Shown one piece after another: positions 6,308 to 13,090 of a stretch of 15,338 bases of DNA (position 1 is the first letter of the stretch; each line of letters begins with the position of its first letter). Position numbers and translations under genes: made by a program. The notes beneath the pieces were generated by a model. The model did no database searches. It saw only the letters and a program-made list of their open reading frames with translations, and was not told where the DNA came from. The stretch covers positions 1-15,338 of the forward strand of contig CAAGJQ010000081.1 in assembly GCA_900770295.1 (NCBI GenBank). Direction: 5' to 3'. Origin of the DNA: an uncultured Oscillibacter sp. (GTDB taxonomy: Bacteria > Bacillota > Clostridia > Oscillospirales > Oscillospiraceae).

Positions 6308-8602
6308 TTAATCTTCGATGAGCCCGGCCTCTTTGAACTTCCGGTAGAGGACGTGGGGCGTGATGGGACACTGGTCGATGTAAACGCCGGTGGCGTTGGC
6401 GATGGCGTTGCGGATGGCGGGCGCGCCGGAGCAGGCCGGGGGCTCGCCCAGGGCCTTGGTGCCGAAGGGCGCCGTGGGCTCCGGGTTCTCCACGAACTCC
6501 GCCTCCAGCGTGGGATGGTCCATAAAGGTGGACAGCTTGTAGTCCAGCAGGTTGTTGTTCAGCGGCTTGCCGGTCTTTTCGTCGAACAGCAGCTGCTCGG
6601 AGAGGCCGTAGCCGATGGCCATGGACATGCCGCCGTGGACCTGGGCCTCCGCCAGAGCGGGGTTGATGAGACGGCCGCAGTCGTGGACATTGACGAGGTT
6701 CACCAGCTTCACCTTGAACATGGGGATATCCACCTCCACCTCGGCGAAGGAGCAGCCGAAGGAGTAGGCGTTGGACTTGATCTGGGCCGTGGTCTCGGCG
6801 GTGATGTGCTGGCTGTGCTCCAGGGAGTACAGACTCTCCGTCGCCAGATCGCCCAGGGATTTCAGGACGCGGCCGTCGGACTTGCGGACGATCTGGCCGT
6901 CCACCAGATCCAGGTTGCTGACGGGCATCCGGGTCTGCTCATGGGCGATGTTCAAAATCCGCTCCCGCAGGGCCATGGCGGTCTGCATGATGGAAAAGCT
7001 GCCGATATAGGTCTGACGGGAGGCGTAAGCGCCGGTGCCGAAGGGGGTCACATCGGTATCCTGGGTGGAGACGACATGCACATCCTCCAGAGGAATGCCC
7101 ACGGCGTCCGCCACCATCTGGGAGTAGGCGGTGTCGCAGCCCTGGCCGATCTCCGTCTCGCCGGTCTGGAACTGGAGGGAGCCGTCCTGGTTCAGCACCA
7201 TCCGGCAGGAGGAGGACTCCAGGGAGATGGGCCACACGGCGGTGTTGTACCAGAACACCGCCATGCCGACGCCCCTGCGGACAGGGCCGGTCTGGTTCTG
7301 ATATTCGGCGTACTTTCGCTCATAGTCGATAGCCGCCATGCCTTTGGCCATGCACTGATTGAACGTGTCCGTGTAGAGCTCGTTCTTTGAGAATCCGTCC
7401 ACGTAACCGACGGGCATCAGATTCTTCCGGCGGAATTCCAGCGGAGCCATGCCGATGGCCTTGCAGATATCATCGATGTGGCTCTCTCCGGCGAACATGG
7501 CCTGGGGAATGCCATAGCCCCGCATGGCGCCGGCGGCGGGGCGGTTTGTGAACACGGTCCAGCAGTCGCACTCCAGATTGTCGCAGGGATAGAGCTGCGG
7601 GAAGGCGCCCATGCCCTTGGCAACAACGCCGTGGCCGTGGGAGGCGTAGGCGCCCTGGTTGGAGAACGCCTCAAACTTCCGGGCTACCAAGGTGCCGTCA
7701 GGGCGGACATAAGAGATCATGTGGGTACGGATGGCGTGGCGGACACGGTTGGAGACAAAGGTCTCCTCTCTCGAGCACTCCAGCTTTACCAGCCGCCCTC
7801 CCACCTGCGTGGTACACCACGCGCACAGGGGTTCATACAGGGCGTCCTGCTTGTTGCCGAAGCCGCCGCCGATATAGGGCTTGATCAGGCGGACCTTGCC
7901 CCAGGGCAGCCCCAGCGCCTGACCCACCACACGGCGGACGATGTGGGGGATCTGGGTGGAGCTGACCACCACGACCCGGCCGGCCTCCATGTAGGCGAAA
8001 CAGCCGTGGTTTTCAATATGGCAGTGCTGGACGGTTGGGGTGTCGTACCAGCCCTCGACTTTCACAAGGCCAGGCTCCCGGCGGGCAGCTTCATAATCGC
8101 CCTTGCGGATGTCCGTGTGTTTGAGCACATTGCCGGGGAACTCCTCATGGATCTGAGGGGCATCCGGCTCCATGGCCTTCTGTACATCCAGCACAAAGGG
8201 AAGCTCCTCATACTCCACCTTCAGTGCCCGGACAGCCTGAGCCGCCGCCACCTCATCTTCCGCAATGACCACGGCCACATCGTCACCGTAGTACCGCACA
8301 TGGCGGTTCAGCAGCAGACGGTCCGCCACATCCTGATGGGCGGGGTCGGTGGACCAGGGATGGCCTGCCGTGGGGAATGGAATGTCCGGCACATCGAAGC
8401 AGGTCAGGATCCGCACCACACCGGGCACGGCCTCCGCCTCCGAGGTGTCGATGGACTTCACAAAGCCGTGGGCGATGGTGGAATGACACACCTTTGCGAT
8501 CAATGCCTCCCGGCCGCACAGGTCGTCCATGTACTTGGCCCGGCCGGTGGCCTTTTCATAGGCATCGACACGGGTCACGCTTTTTCCGACGCTTTTGCTC
8601 AT
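6308..8602 (-). CDS. xdhA: Xanthine dehydrogenase molybdenum-binding subunit XdhA
   Basis: A 764-residue catalytic subunit, close in length to E. coli XdhA (752) and similar along its length as I recall it (N-terminal VGKSVTRVDA, VPDIPF.TAGH, SSTQIPHIVRRVVGQAL). Molybdopterin-binding motifs are GGGFGNKQD (245-253), MRGYG (360-364, with the arginine corresponding to the substrate-positioning residue of xanthine oxidases) and ETEIGQG (482-488). The catalytic glutamate is E720 in ALGEPP. It hydroxylates purines such as hypoxanthine or xanthine at a Mo centre using water. There is no signal peptide. The start has AAGGAGG about 9 bases upstream. It is the first gene of xdhABC; I could not find a convincing minus-strand promoter in the 99-bp gap to mocA. 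Substrate identity cannot be proven from sequence; other N-heterocycles remain possible. Confidence 0.95.
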   Translation of the reverse strand: MSKSVGKSVTRVDAYEKATGRAKYMDDLCGREALIAKVCHSTIAHGFVKSIDTSEAEAVPGVVRILTCFDVPDIPFPTAGHPWSTDPAHQDVADRLLLNRHVRYYGDDVAVVIAEDEVAAAQAVRALKVEYEELPFVLDVQKAMEPDAPQIHEEFPGNVLKHTDIRKGDYEAARREPGLVKVEGWYDTPTVQHCHIENHGCFAYMEAGRVVVVSSTQIPHIVRRVVGQALGLPWGKVRLIKPYIGGGFGNKQDALYEPLCAWCTTQVGGRLVKLECSREETFVSNRVRHAIRTHMISYVRPDGTLVARKFEAFSNQGAYASHGHGVVAKGMGAFPQLYPCDNLECDCWTVFTNRPAAGAMRGYGIPQAMFAGESHIDDICKAIGMAPLEFRRKNLMPVGYVDGFSKNELYTDTFNQCMAKGMAAIDYERKYAEYQNQTGPVRRGVGMAVFWYNTAVWPISLESSSCRMVLNQDGSLQFQTGETEIGQGCDTAYSQMVADAVGIPLEDVHVVSTQDTDVTPFGTGAYASRQTYIGSFSIMQTAMALRERILNIAHEQTRMPVSNLDLVDGQIVRKSDGRVLKSLGDLATESLYSLEHSQHITAETTAQIKSNAYSFGCSFAEVEVDIPMFKVKLVNLVNVHDCGRLINPALAEAQVHGGMSMAIGYGLSEQLLFDEKTGKPLNNNLLDYKLSTFMDHPTLEAEFVENPEPTAPFGTKALGEPPACSGAPAIRNAIANATGVYIDQCPITPHVLYRKFKEAGLIED

Positions 8603-8629
8603 ATGGCTGTCCTCCTTATGGATTGGAGT

Positions 8630-8658
8630 TTCGTCCCGGATTGACTTGCCGGGGTGAA
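8630..8658. promoter_or_regulatory. Inverted repeat flanking the mocA -35 box, candidate operator
   Basis: TTCGTCCCGG (8630-8639) and CCGGGGTGAA (8649-8658) form ten pairs, two of them G-T. As duplex DNA this is 8 of 10 symmetric positions. The 9-base centre contains most of the -35 hexamer of the mocA promoter, and the element sits between divergent mocA and xdhA. Confidence 0.35.
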
Positions 8659-8670
8659 AGCGGATATACT
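8641..8670 (+). promoter_or_regulatory. Promoter of mocA and the DUF1905 gene
   Basis: -35 TTGACT (8641-8646), 18-bp spacer, -10 TATACT (8665-8670). Transcription would start near 8677, about 25 bases before the mocA ATG at 8702. Confidence 0.75.
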
Positions 8671-8701
8671 AGAATCAATTGGAAATGAGGAGTTATCATT
8701 C

Positions 8702-9295
8702 ATGAGTACTTCATTAAAAATTGGATGCGTGGTGATGGCCGCCGGCAATGCCCGGCGGTATGGCAACAACAAGCTGGCGGCCCAGCTGCGGGGCCGGAGT
8801 CTCATTCTGCGGGCGCTGGAAGCCGTCCCCGCCGAACAGTTTGACACCGTGGTGGTCGTCACGCAGTATCCGGAGATCATGCGCCTTGCGGCGGAGTTCC
8901 ACTTCGCCGCTGTGCTCAACGAGCATCCGGAATACGGCATCAGTCATACCATTCAATTGGGACTGACCGGCCTGCGGGACTGCGGCGGCGTGCTGTTTCA
9001 GGTCTCCGACCAGCCGCTGCTGCGGCGGGAGAGCGTTGCGGAGCTGGTGCGGCTTTGGAAGCGGAGTCCGGAATCCATCGCAGCCGTGGGCCACAACGGC
9101 GTCCGGGGCAATCCCTGCCTCTTCCCCGCCCGGTTTTTTCCGGAGCTGCTGGAGCTGCGGGAGGACCGCGGCGGAAACGCCGTCATCCGACGGCACGAGG
9201 AGGATCTGATGCTGCTGGAGGTTCCAGCGGAGGAACTGTATGATGTGGACACGGTCCAGGCGCTGGAAAAGCTGGAACGGGAGGTCCCGGAATGA
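8702..9295 (+). CDS. mocA: Molybdenum cofactor cytidylyltransferase-like protein (MocA / YgfJ family)
   Basis: A 197-residue MobA-like nucleotidyltransferase. The N-terminal signature VMAAGNARRYGNNK (11-24) corresponds to the LAAGxGxRxGxxK nucleotide-binding loop. FQVSDQPLL (99-107) holds the metal-binding aspartate. GNPCLFPARFFPELLEL (136-152) followed by DRGGNAVI is typical of MocA and YgfJ rather than MobA. It would transfer CMP from CTP to molybdopterin, giving the cytosine dinucleotide form that bacterial xanthine dehydrogenases and related hydroxylases need. YgfJ-type proteins are known accessory genes of selenium-dependent molybdenum hydroxylases. The start is set by GAGGAG 9 bases upstream; an in-frame ATG at 8654 lies upstream of the likely transcript start. 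It lies between two hydroxylase loci, supporting a maturation role. The downstream DUF1905 gene overlaps its stop by 4 bases. Confidence 0.92.
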   Translation: MSTSLKIGCVVMAAGNARRYGNNKLAAQLRGRSLILRALEAVPAEQFDTVVVVTQYPEIMRLAAEFHFAAVLNEHPEYGISHTIQLGLTGLRDCGGVLFQVSDQPLLRRESVAELVRLWKRSPESIAAVGHNGVRGNPCLFPARFFPELLELREDRGGNAVIRRHEEDLMLLEVPAEELYDVDTVQALEKLEREVPE

Positions 9296-9561
9296 ACCCG
9301 GCCAGCTATGAGTTCGACGCCGTCATCCGCAAAGTGCCGGATATCGACGGGGCATATGTGGAAATTCCCTTTGATGTGCGGGGCCTATTCGGCAAAGGCC
9401 GGGTAAAAGTCCACGCCGCCTTTGATGGGGTGCCCTATGACGGAAGTCTGGTGCGGATGGGAACTCCCGGACACATCCTGGGGCTGCGGAAGGCCATCCG
9501 CGCGCAAATCGGAAAACAGCCCGGGGACACGGTCCATGTGACCCTCCGGGAGCGGGAATGA
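9292..9561 (+). CDS. DUF1905 domain protein
   Basis: An 89-residue protein consisting of one DUF1905 domain. The pattern YEFDAVIRKVPDIDGAYVEIPFD (about residues 6-28), the FGKGRVKVHAAFDGVPYDGSLV stretch and the C-terminal GHILGLRKAIRAQIGK...DTVHVTLR are characteristic of this small beta-barrel-like family, whose function is unknown. It overlaps mocA by ATGA (9292-9295), so translation is probably coupled, and both end at one terminator. DUF1905 is often found alone or fused to a YdeI/OmdA-like domain; no fusion is present here. The tight coupling with a molybdenum cofactor gene may be meaningful or may simply reflect gene packing. Confidence 0.92.
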   Translation: MNPASYEFDAVIRKVPDIDGAYVEIPFDVRGLFGKGRVKVHAAFDGVPYDGSLVRMGTPGHILGLRKAIRAQIGKQPGDTVHVTLRERE

Positions 9562-9590
9562 CAGCGGGGTTTCGCGCCCCGCTGTTTCTT
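9561..9590 (+). terminator. Terminator of mocA-DUF1905
   Basis: Perfect 9-bp stem ACAGCGGGG / CCCCGCTGT (9561-9569 with 9577-9585), 7-base loop, followed by TTTCTTTA. It lies directly against the stop codon of the convergent hydroxylase (9590-9592). There is no T-run on the minus strand. Confidence 0.88.
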
Positions 9591-12139
9591 TACTTCCGGG
9601 TGTAGGGCGTGTTCTCCAGCGGCAGCGAGGTGCGGAATTTGCCGTCGTAGCGGTAATAGGCGTCCGCGATGGCAGGAGCCGTGGGGATGGATGTGATCTC
9701 ACCGATGCCGATGGCGCCGCAGGCCACATTCAGGCCCTCTTTTTCCACGATGATGGGCGTCACCTCGGGAATCTGGTTGGCCCGGAACAGGCCCAGCGTG
9801 CCGTATTTGGCCGTGGGCTTGCAGTCCGTCAGTGGATAGCGCTCCGTCAGGGCAAAGCCCATGGACATGACCACGCCGCCCTCGATCTGGCCCTCGACGG
9901 ACAGGGGGTTCACCGCCTTGCCCACATCGTGGGCCGCCACGATCTGCTGGATCTTTCCCTCTTCGTCCAGAATGCAGATTTGAGTGGCATAGCCGTAGGC
10001 GATATGGCTGACGGGATTGGGCACATCCGCGCCCAGGGGGTCTGTCTTGCCCAGATATTCGCCGTAGAATTCCCGGTTTTCAAGCTCTGCCAGGGAGCTC
10101 TCCCCAAGGGCTTCCCGCAGGCCCTGACAGGCCCGGCGGCAGGCCTCGCCGGTAAACAGCGTCTGGCGGGAGCCGGAAGTCGTGCCGGAGTCCGGAGCGA
10201 AATATGTATTGGAGCGCTCGTAGACCACATCTTCCGGGGAAAGGCCGGTCTGGTCGCAGACCATCTGGGTCAGGACCGTGCCCAAGCCCTGGCCGATGCA
10301 GGAGGCGCCGGCGAAAATATGGAGCTTGCCGTCCCGGATTACCAGCCGGACCCGGCCGGTATCCGGAATGCCCACACCCACGCCGGCGTTTTTCATGGCG
10401 CAGGCCAGACCCACATATTTGGCGTTGTCGTAATAGGGCTTCACAGCCTCCAGCGTCTCCACAAGACCGGTGGAATTATCCACGATCTGGCCGTTGGGCA
10501 GCTCCTGCCCCGGGCGGATGGCGTTGCGGTAGCGGATCTCCCACGGAGTGATGCCCACGATGTCCGCCATCTGGTTCAGCAGGCTCTCAATGCAGAAGCA
10601 GGTCTGGGTCACACCGAAGCCCCGGAAGGCGCCGGCGGGGGGATTGTTGGTGTAATAGGCCCAGCCGTCGATCTCAAAGTTCTGATAATTGTAGGGGCCG
10701 GCGGCATGGGTGCATGCACGCTCCAGTACCGGGCCGCCCAGAGAGGCATAGGCGCCGGTATCGGCAATGACCTCGGCGGCCACGCCCTGAATGATGCCGT
10801 TTTCGTCACAGCCCAGGGAGAACTCCATCTCCATGGGGTGGCGCTTGGGGTGGATCAAAAGGCTCTCCGCCCGGGTCAGCTTGACCTTGACAGGGCGCTT
10901 GGTCAAATAGGCGATCAGCGCGGCGTGGTGCTGGACCGTCACGTCCTCCTTGCCGCCGAAGCCGCCGCCCACCAGACAGTTGCGGACCTTCACCTGCTCT
11001 GCCGGCAGGCCCAGCATCCCCATCGTCTCATGCTGGGTGTCGTAGGCGCCCTGGTCGGTGGAGAGGATCATCACGCCGTCGCCGTCGGGGTACGCCACGG
11101 CGCACTCCGGCTCCAGGAAAGCGTGCTCTGTCCAGGGGGTGGAAAACCGCTGGGTCAGGACATGCCTGGATTTGGCGATGGCCTCCGCCGGATTCCCCCG
11201 CTGGATGTGCTTATGGGCCAGCAGGTTGCCCTCTTTATGTACCAGCGGCGCATCGGGCAGCATGGCCTCCCGGGGGCTGCGGACCATGGGGAGCTCTTCG
11301 TAGTCGACCTTGACCAGAGCCTTCGCCTGGGCCAGAATCTCCGGTGTCTCGGCGGCCACCAGACAGATGGCATCGCCCAGATAATGGGTGATATCCCCCA
11401 CGGCGATCATGGTGTCCCAGTCCTTTTTCAGGTGGCCCACCTTATTGTTCCCGGGGATGTCAGCCGCGGTGAACACACCTACCACGCCGGGCAGGGCCCT
11501 GGCCTCCTCGGCGTGAATGGCCAGCACTCTGGCCCGGGGATAGGCGGAACGAACGGCGCTTCCGTAAATCATGCCGTCCAGATAGATATCATCGGGGTAC
11601 ACGCCGGTGCCGGTGACCTTTTCCCTTACATCCACACGGGGCACCCGGGCGCCCAAAGACCAGTCTTTCGGAGCCTCCGGCACCTTACCGGCCCGGAACA
11701 CCTCCGCCGCCAGCAAAATGGCGTCGATGATCTTCACATAGCCGGTGCAGCGGCAGATGTTGTTGCGGATGGCAAAAGCGGCCTCTTCCCGGGTGGGATT
11801 CAGATTTTTGTCCAACAGTCCCTTGGCGCTCATGACCATGCCGGGGATGCAGAAGCCGCACTGAACGGCGCCGGCGTTTCCGAACGCATACGTGTAGACG
11901 TCCTTTTCAAAGTCCGTCAGGCCCTCCACGGTGACAATGCTCTTGCCCTCCAGCTTATCGGTCTGAGGGACGCAGGCCTTTGTGGGCTTGCCGTCGATCA
12001 GAACTGTACAGGTACCGCAGGCGCCTTCGCTGCATCCGTCCTTGACGCTGGTCAGGTGCAGCGCATCTCGCAGATACCGGAGCAGCTTTTGGTTTTTTTC
12101 GACGGTCACGGTCTGGCCGTTCACGGTAAATGTTGCCAT
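9590..12139 (-). CDS. Single-chain molybdenum hydroxylase (selenium-dependent xanthine dehydrogenase / aldehyde oxidoreductase type)
   Basis: An 849-residue fusion of [2Fe-2S] and molybdopterin domains without a flavin domain. The first cluster uses C36, C41, C44 and C56, the second C94, C97, C129 and C131. The Mo domain shows EHAFLEPE (338-345), GGGFGGKED (391-399), FRGFG (505-509), CIGQGLGT (614-621) and GIGE with the catalytic-type E814. This layout matches Desulfovibrio aldehyde oxidoreductase (about 907 residues). The shorter length and the region GEYLGKTDPLG...NPVSHIAYGYATQ match, as I recall, the selenium-dependent molybdenum hydroxylase family (TIGR03311). In that family selenium is a labile ligand on Mo, so no selenocysteine codon is expected, and none is seen. 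Purine or xanthine oxidation is the best guess; an aldehyde substrate is the alternative. The start has AAGGAGG about 10 bases upstream. It has its own promoter with an 18-bp palindrome, and is convergent with DUF1905. Confidence 0.93.
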   Translation of the reverse strand: MATFTVNGQTVTVEKNQKLLRYLRDALHLTSVKDGCSEGACGTCTVLIDGKPTKACVPQTDKLEGKSIVTVEGLTDFEKDVYTYAFGNAGAVQCGFCIPGMVMSAKGLLDKNLNPTREEAAFAIRNNICRCTGYVKIIDAILLAAEVFRAGKVPEAPKDWSLGARVPRVDVREKVTGTGVYPDDIYLDGMIYGSAVRSAYPRARVLAIHAEEARALPGVVGVFTAADIPGNNKVGHLKKDWDTMIAVGDITHYLGDAICLVAAETPEILAQAKALVKVDYEELPMVRSPREAMLPDAPLVHKEGNLLAHKHIQRGNPAEAIAKSRHVLTQRFSTPWTEHAFLEPECAVAYPDGDGVMILSTDQGAYDTQHETMGMLGLPAEQVKVRNCLVGGGFGGKEDVTVQHHAALIAYLTKRPVKVKLTRAESLLIHPKRHPMEMEFSLGCDENGIIQGVAAEVIADTGAYASLGGPVLERACTHAAGPYNYQNFEIDGWAYYTNNPPAGAFRGFGVTQTCFCIESLLNQMADIVGITPWEIRYRNAIRPGQELPNGQIVDNSTGLVETLEAVKPYYDNAKYVGLACAMKNAGVGVGIPDTGRVRLVIRDGKLHIFAGASCIGQGLGTVLTQMVCDQTGLSPEDVVYERSNTYFAPDSGTTSGSRQTLFTGEACRRACQGLREALGESSLAELENREFYGEYLGKTDPLGADVPNPVSHIAYGYATQICILDEEGKIQQIVAAHDVGKAVNPLSVEGQIEGGVVMSMGFALTERYPLTDCKPTAKYGTLGLFRANQIPEVTPIIVEKEGLNVACGAIGIGEITSIPTAPAIADAYYRYDGKFRTSLPLENTPYTRK

Positions 12140-12202
12140 GAATAGAAACCTCCTTGGCTGCCGTGCCCAACTCTGGTCCCACGGTCTCGCATATGAACTT
12201 TC

Positions 12203-12220
12203 GGAAAGGTCGACCTTTCC
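12203..12220. promoter_or_regulatory. Perfect 18-bp palindrome, candidate operator of the single-chain hydroxylase
   Basis: GGAAAGGTC followed directly by its reverse complement GACCTTTCC, with no spacer. It lies just downstream of the -10 box (12229-12234) where RNA polymerase would start, about 64 bases before the start codon. That position suits a repressor site. No other copy is visible in the window, and the cognate regulator is unknown. Confidence 0.6.
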
Positions 12221-12228
12221 TGTTCTCT

Positions 12229-12257
12229 ATTATACAATAACTCCCGCCGGTCCGCAA
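12229..12257 (-). promoter_or_regulatory. Promoter of the single-chain molybdenum hydroxylase
   Basis: Read on the minus strand: -35 TTGCGG (12252-12257), 17-bp spacer, -10 TATAAT (12229-12234). A consensus -10 with a weak -35, consistent with a regulated promoter. The leader would be about 83 bases. Confidence 0.7.
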
Positions 12258-12281
12258 CCGGACATTTCCGGCAGCGTTATT

Positions 12282-12917
12282 CTATCTTTCGGATAGCGGT
12301 GGCAGCTGCCAGCCCACCGCCAGCGCTCCCCTCCGGACGGTGATCGTCGCCCGGGGCTCCAGAATGTGGTTGCTGACGCCCACCGGGAAGTCCGGAGTAA
12401 GTGCCGCGTGCTCCAGCGGATACTGAAAGCCCGTCTCATCGATATCCTCCGCCCGGTCTCCCAGGCAAAAAGCGGAAAACAGGCCCCACTCCACAGTCTT
12501 TTCCACAGTCAGGGACTCGTTTTCAATGGCGGTCCACACGAAGTTGTCATCATACAGCCAGCCCCGGGCGCCCCTCCGGCGGAGGAACAGCAGGGTCTGG
12601 AGGTTTGCCAGCGTATGGTCCAGCCGCTTGCCGCCGGTGCCGCCGTAGATGTACACTGTATCGCAGCCCCGCTCCAGTGCCAGGCGGACGGCGGCCAGGG
12701 TGTCCGTATCATCCTTTTCCACCGGCAGCCGGACCAGATGCTCCGCATCCGCGGGAATATCCATGGAATCAAAATCTCCCAGCAGCAGGTCCGGGACGAT
12801 CCCCGCCTTCCGGCAGGTCAAATATCCGGCGTCAGCGGCGATCACCAGGTCGCCGGCGGCCGGACGTTCCCGCAGGCCGTAAAAGGTCCCGGCCGCGAAG
12901 ATAAAGCAGCGTTTCAT
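12282..12917 (-). CDS. thiN: Thiamine pyrophosphokinase
   Basis: A 211-residue cytosolic enzyme converting thiamine plus ATP to thiamine diphosphate. Catalytic and substrate-binding motifs are ADAGYLTC (28-35), LLGDFDS (45-51), EKDDTDTLAA (67-76), YGGTGGKRLDHTLAN (91-105) and GVSNHI (180-185), in the usual order. The start is placed at the ATG at 12917, which begins the first beta strand (KRCFIFAAG) as in homologues. A second ATG seven codons upstream (12938) has the better Shine-Dalgarno (GCGGAG, 7-base gap) and would give 218 residues, so the exact start is uncertain; longer versions to 13094 pass the promoter. There is no clear U-tailed terminator after the stop (only a CCGGA-AATG-TCCGG hairpin near 12258-12271), so some transcripts may read into the hydroxylase gene downstream. 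Confidence 0.93.
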   Translation of the reverse strand: MKRCFIFAAGTFYGLRERPAAGDLVIAADAGYLTCRKAGIVPDLLLGDFDSMDIPADAEHLVRLPVEKDDTDTLAAVRLALERGCDTVYIYGGTGGKRLDHTLANLQTLLFLRRRGARGWLYDDNFVWTAIENESLTVEKTVEWGLFSAFCLGDRAEDIDETGFQYPLEHAALTPDFPVGVSNHILEPRATITVRRGALAVGWQLPPLSER

Positions 12918-12992
12918 CCTATCACTCGATTCTCTCATAAATTCGCTCCGCAGGCTCATGCGTCCAGCCCGCCGGGCCCGCTGATTTTCATC

Positions 12993-13021
12993 AGTGTACC
13001 ACGATTCAAAGGCCATGGCAA
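12993..13021 (-). promoter_or_regulatory. Promoter of thiN
   Basis: Read on the minus strand: -35 TTGCCA (13016-13021), 17-bp spacer, -10 TACACT (12993-12998) with an extended TGg. The leader is about 70 bases. No TPP riboswitch motif was recognised in it. Confidence 0.65.
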
Positions 13022-13042
13022 ACAGAATCCTTTCCCGCCGTA

Positions 13043-13079
13043 TAAACAGCAAAGGAAGCACCTGACGGTGCTCCCCTTG
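13043..13079 (-). terminator. Terminator of the ATP-grasp gene
   Basis: Read on the minus strand: a 13-bp stem with two G-T pairs (13050-13062 with 13067-13079), loop GTCA, then CTGTTTATA after the arm. It lies 12 bases after the ATP-grasp stop codon. Confidence 0.8.
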
Positions 13080-13090
13080 TCCCATGTGTC

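Noticed and set aside
5477..7390. A 637-codon plus-strand open frame opposite xdhB and xdhA
   Set aside because: Same GC-driven antisense effect. It crosses the xdhA-xdhB junction and shows no protein motifs.
8660..8667. GCGGATAT shared by the mocA promoter and the ModE-like gene promoter (2257-2264) as a common operator
   Set aside because: An 8-base match on either strand in 15 kb is expected about once in two windows by chance, and the two copies differ in position relative to the promoters.
9590..12139. Selenocysteine in the putative selenium-dependent hydroxylase
   Set aside because: No in-frame TGA occurs before the terminal stop. Selenium in this family is a labile ligand of the Mo centre rather than selenocysteine.
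9929..12145. A 738-codon open frame on the plus strand opposite the single-chain hydroxylase
   Set aside because: It is an antisense shadow caused by high GC at third codon positions. It has no ribosome binding site and no recognisable domain, and the minus-strand protein has complete family motifs.
12918..13000. TPP riboswitch upstream of thiN
   Set aside because: The leader of about 70 bases is too short and lacks the conserved TPP-box motif CTGAGA.
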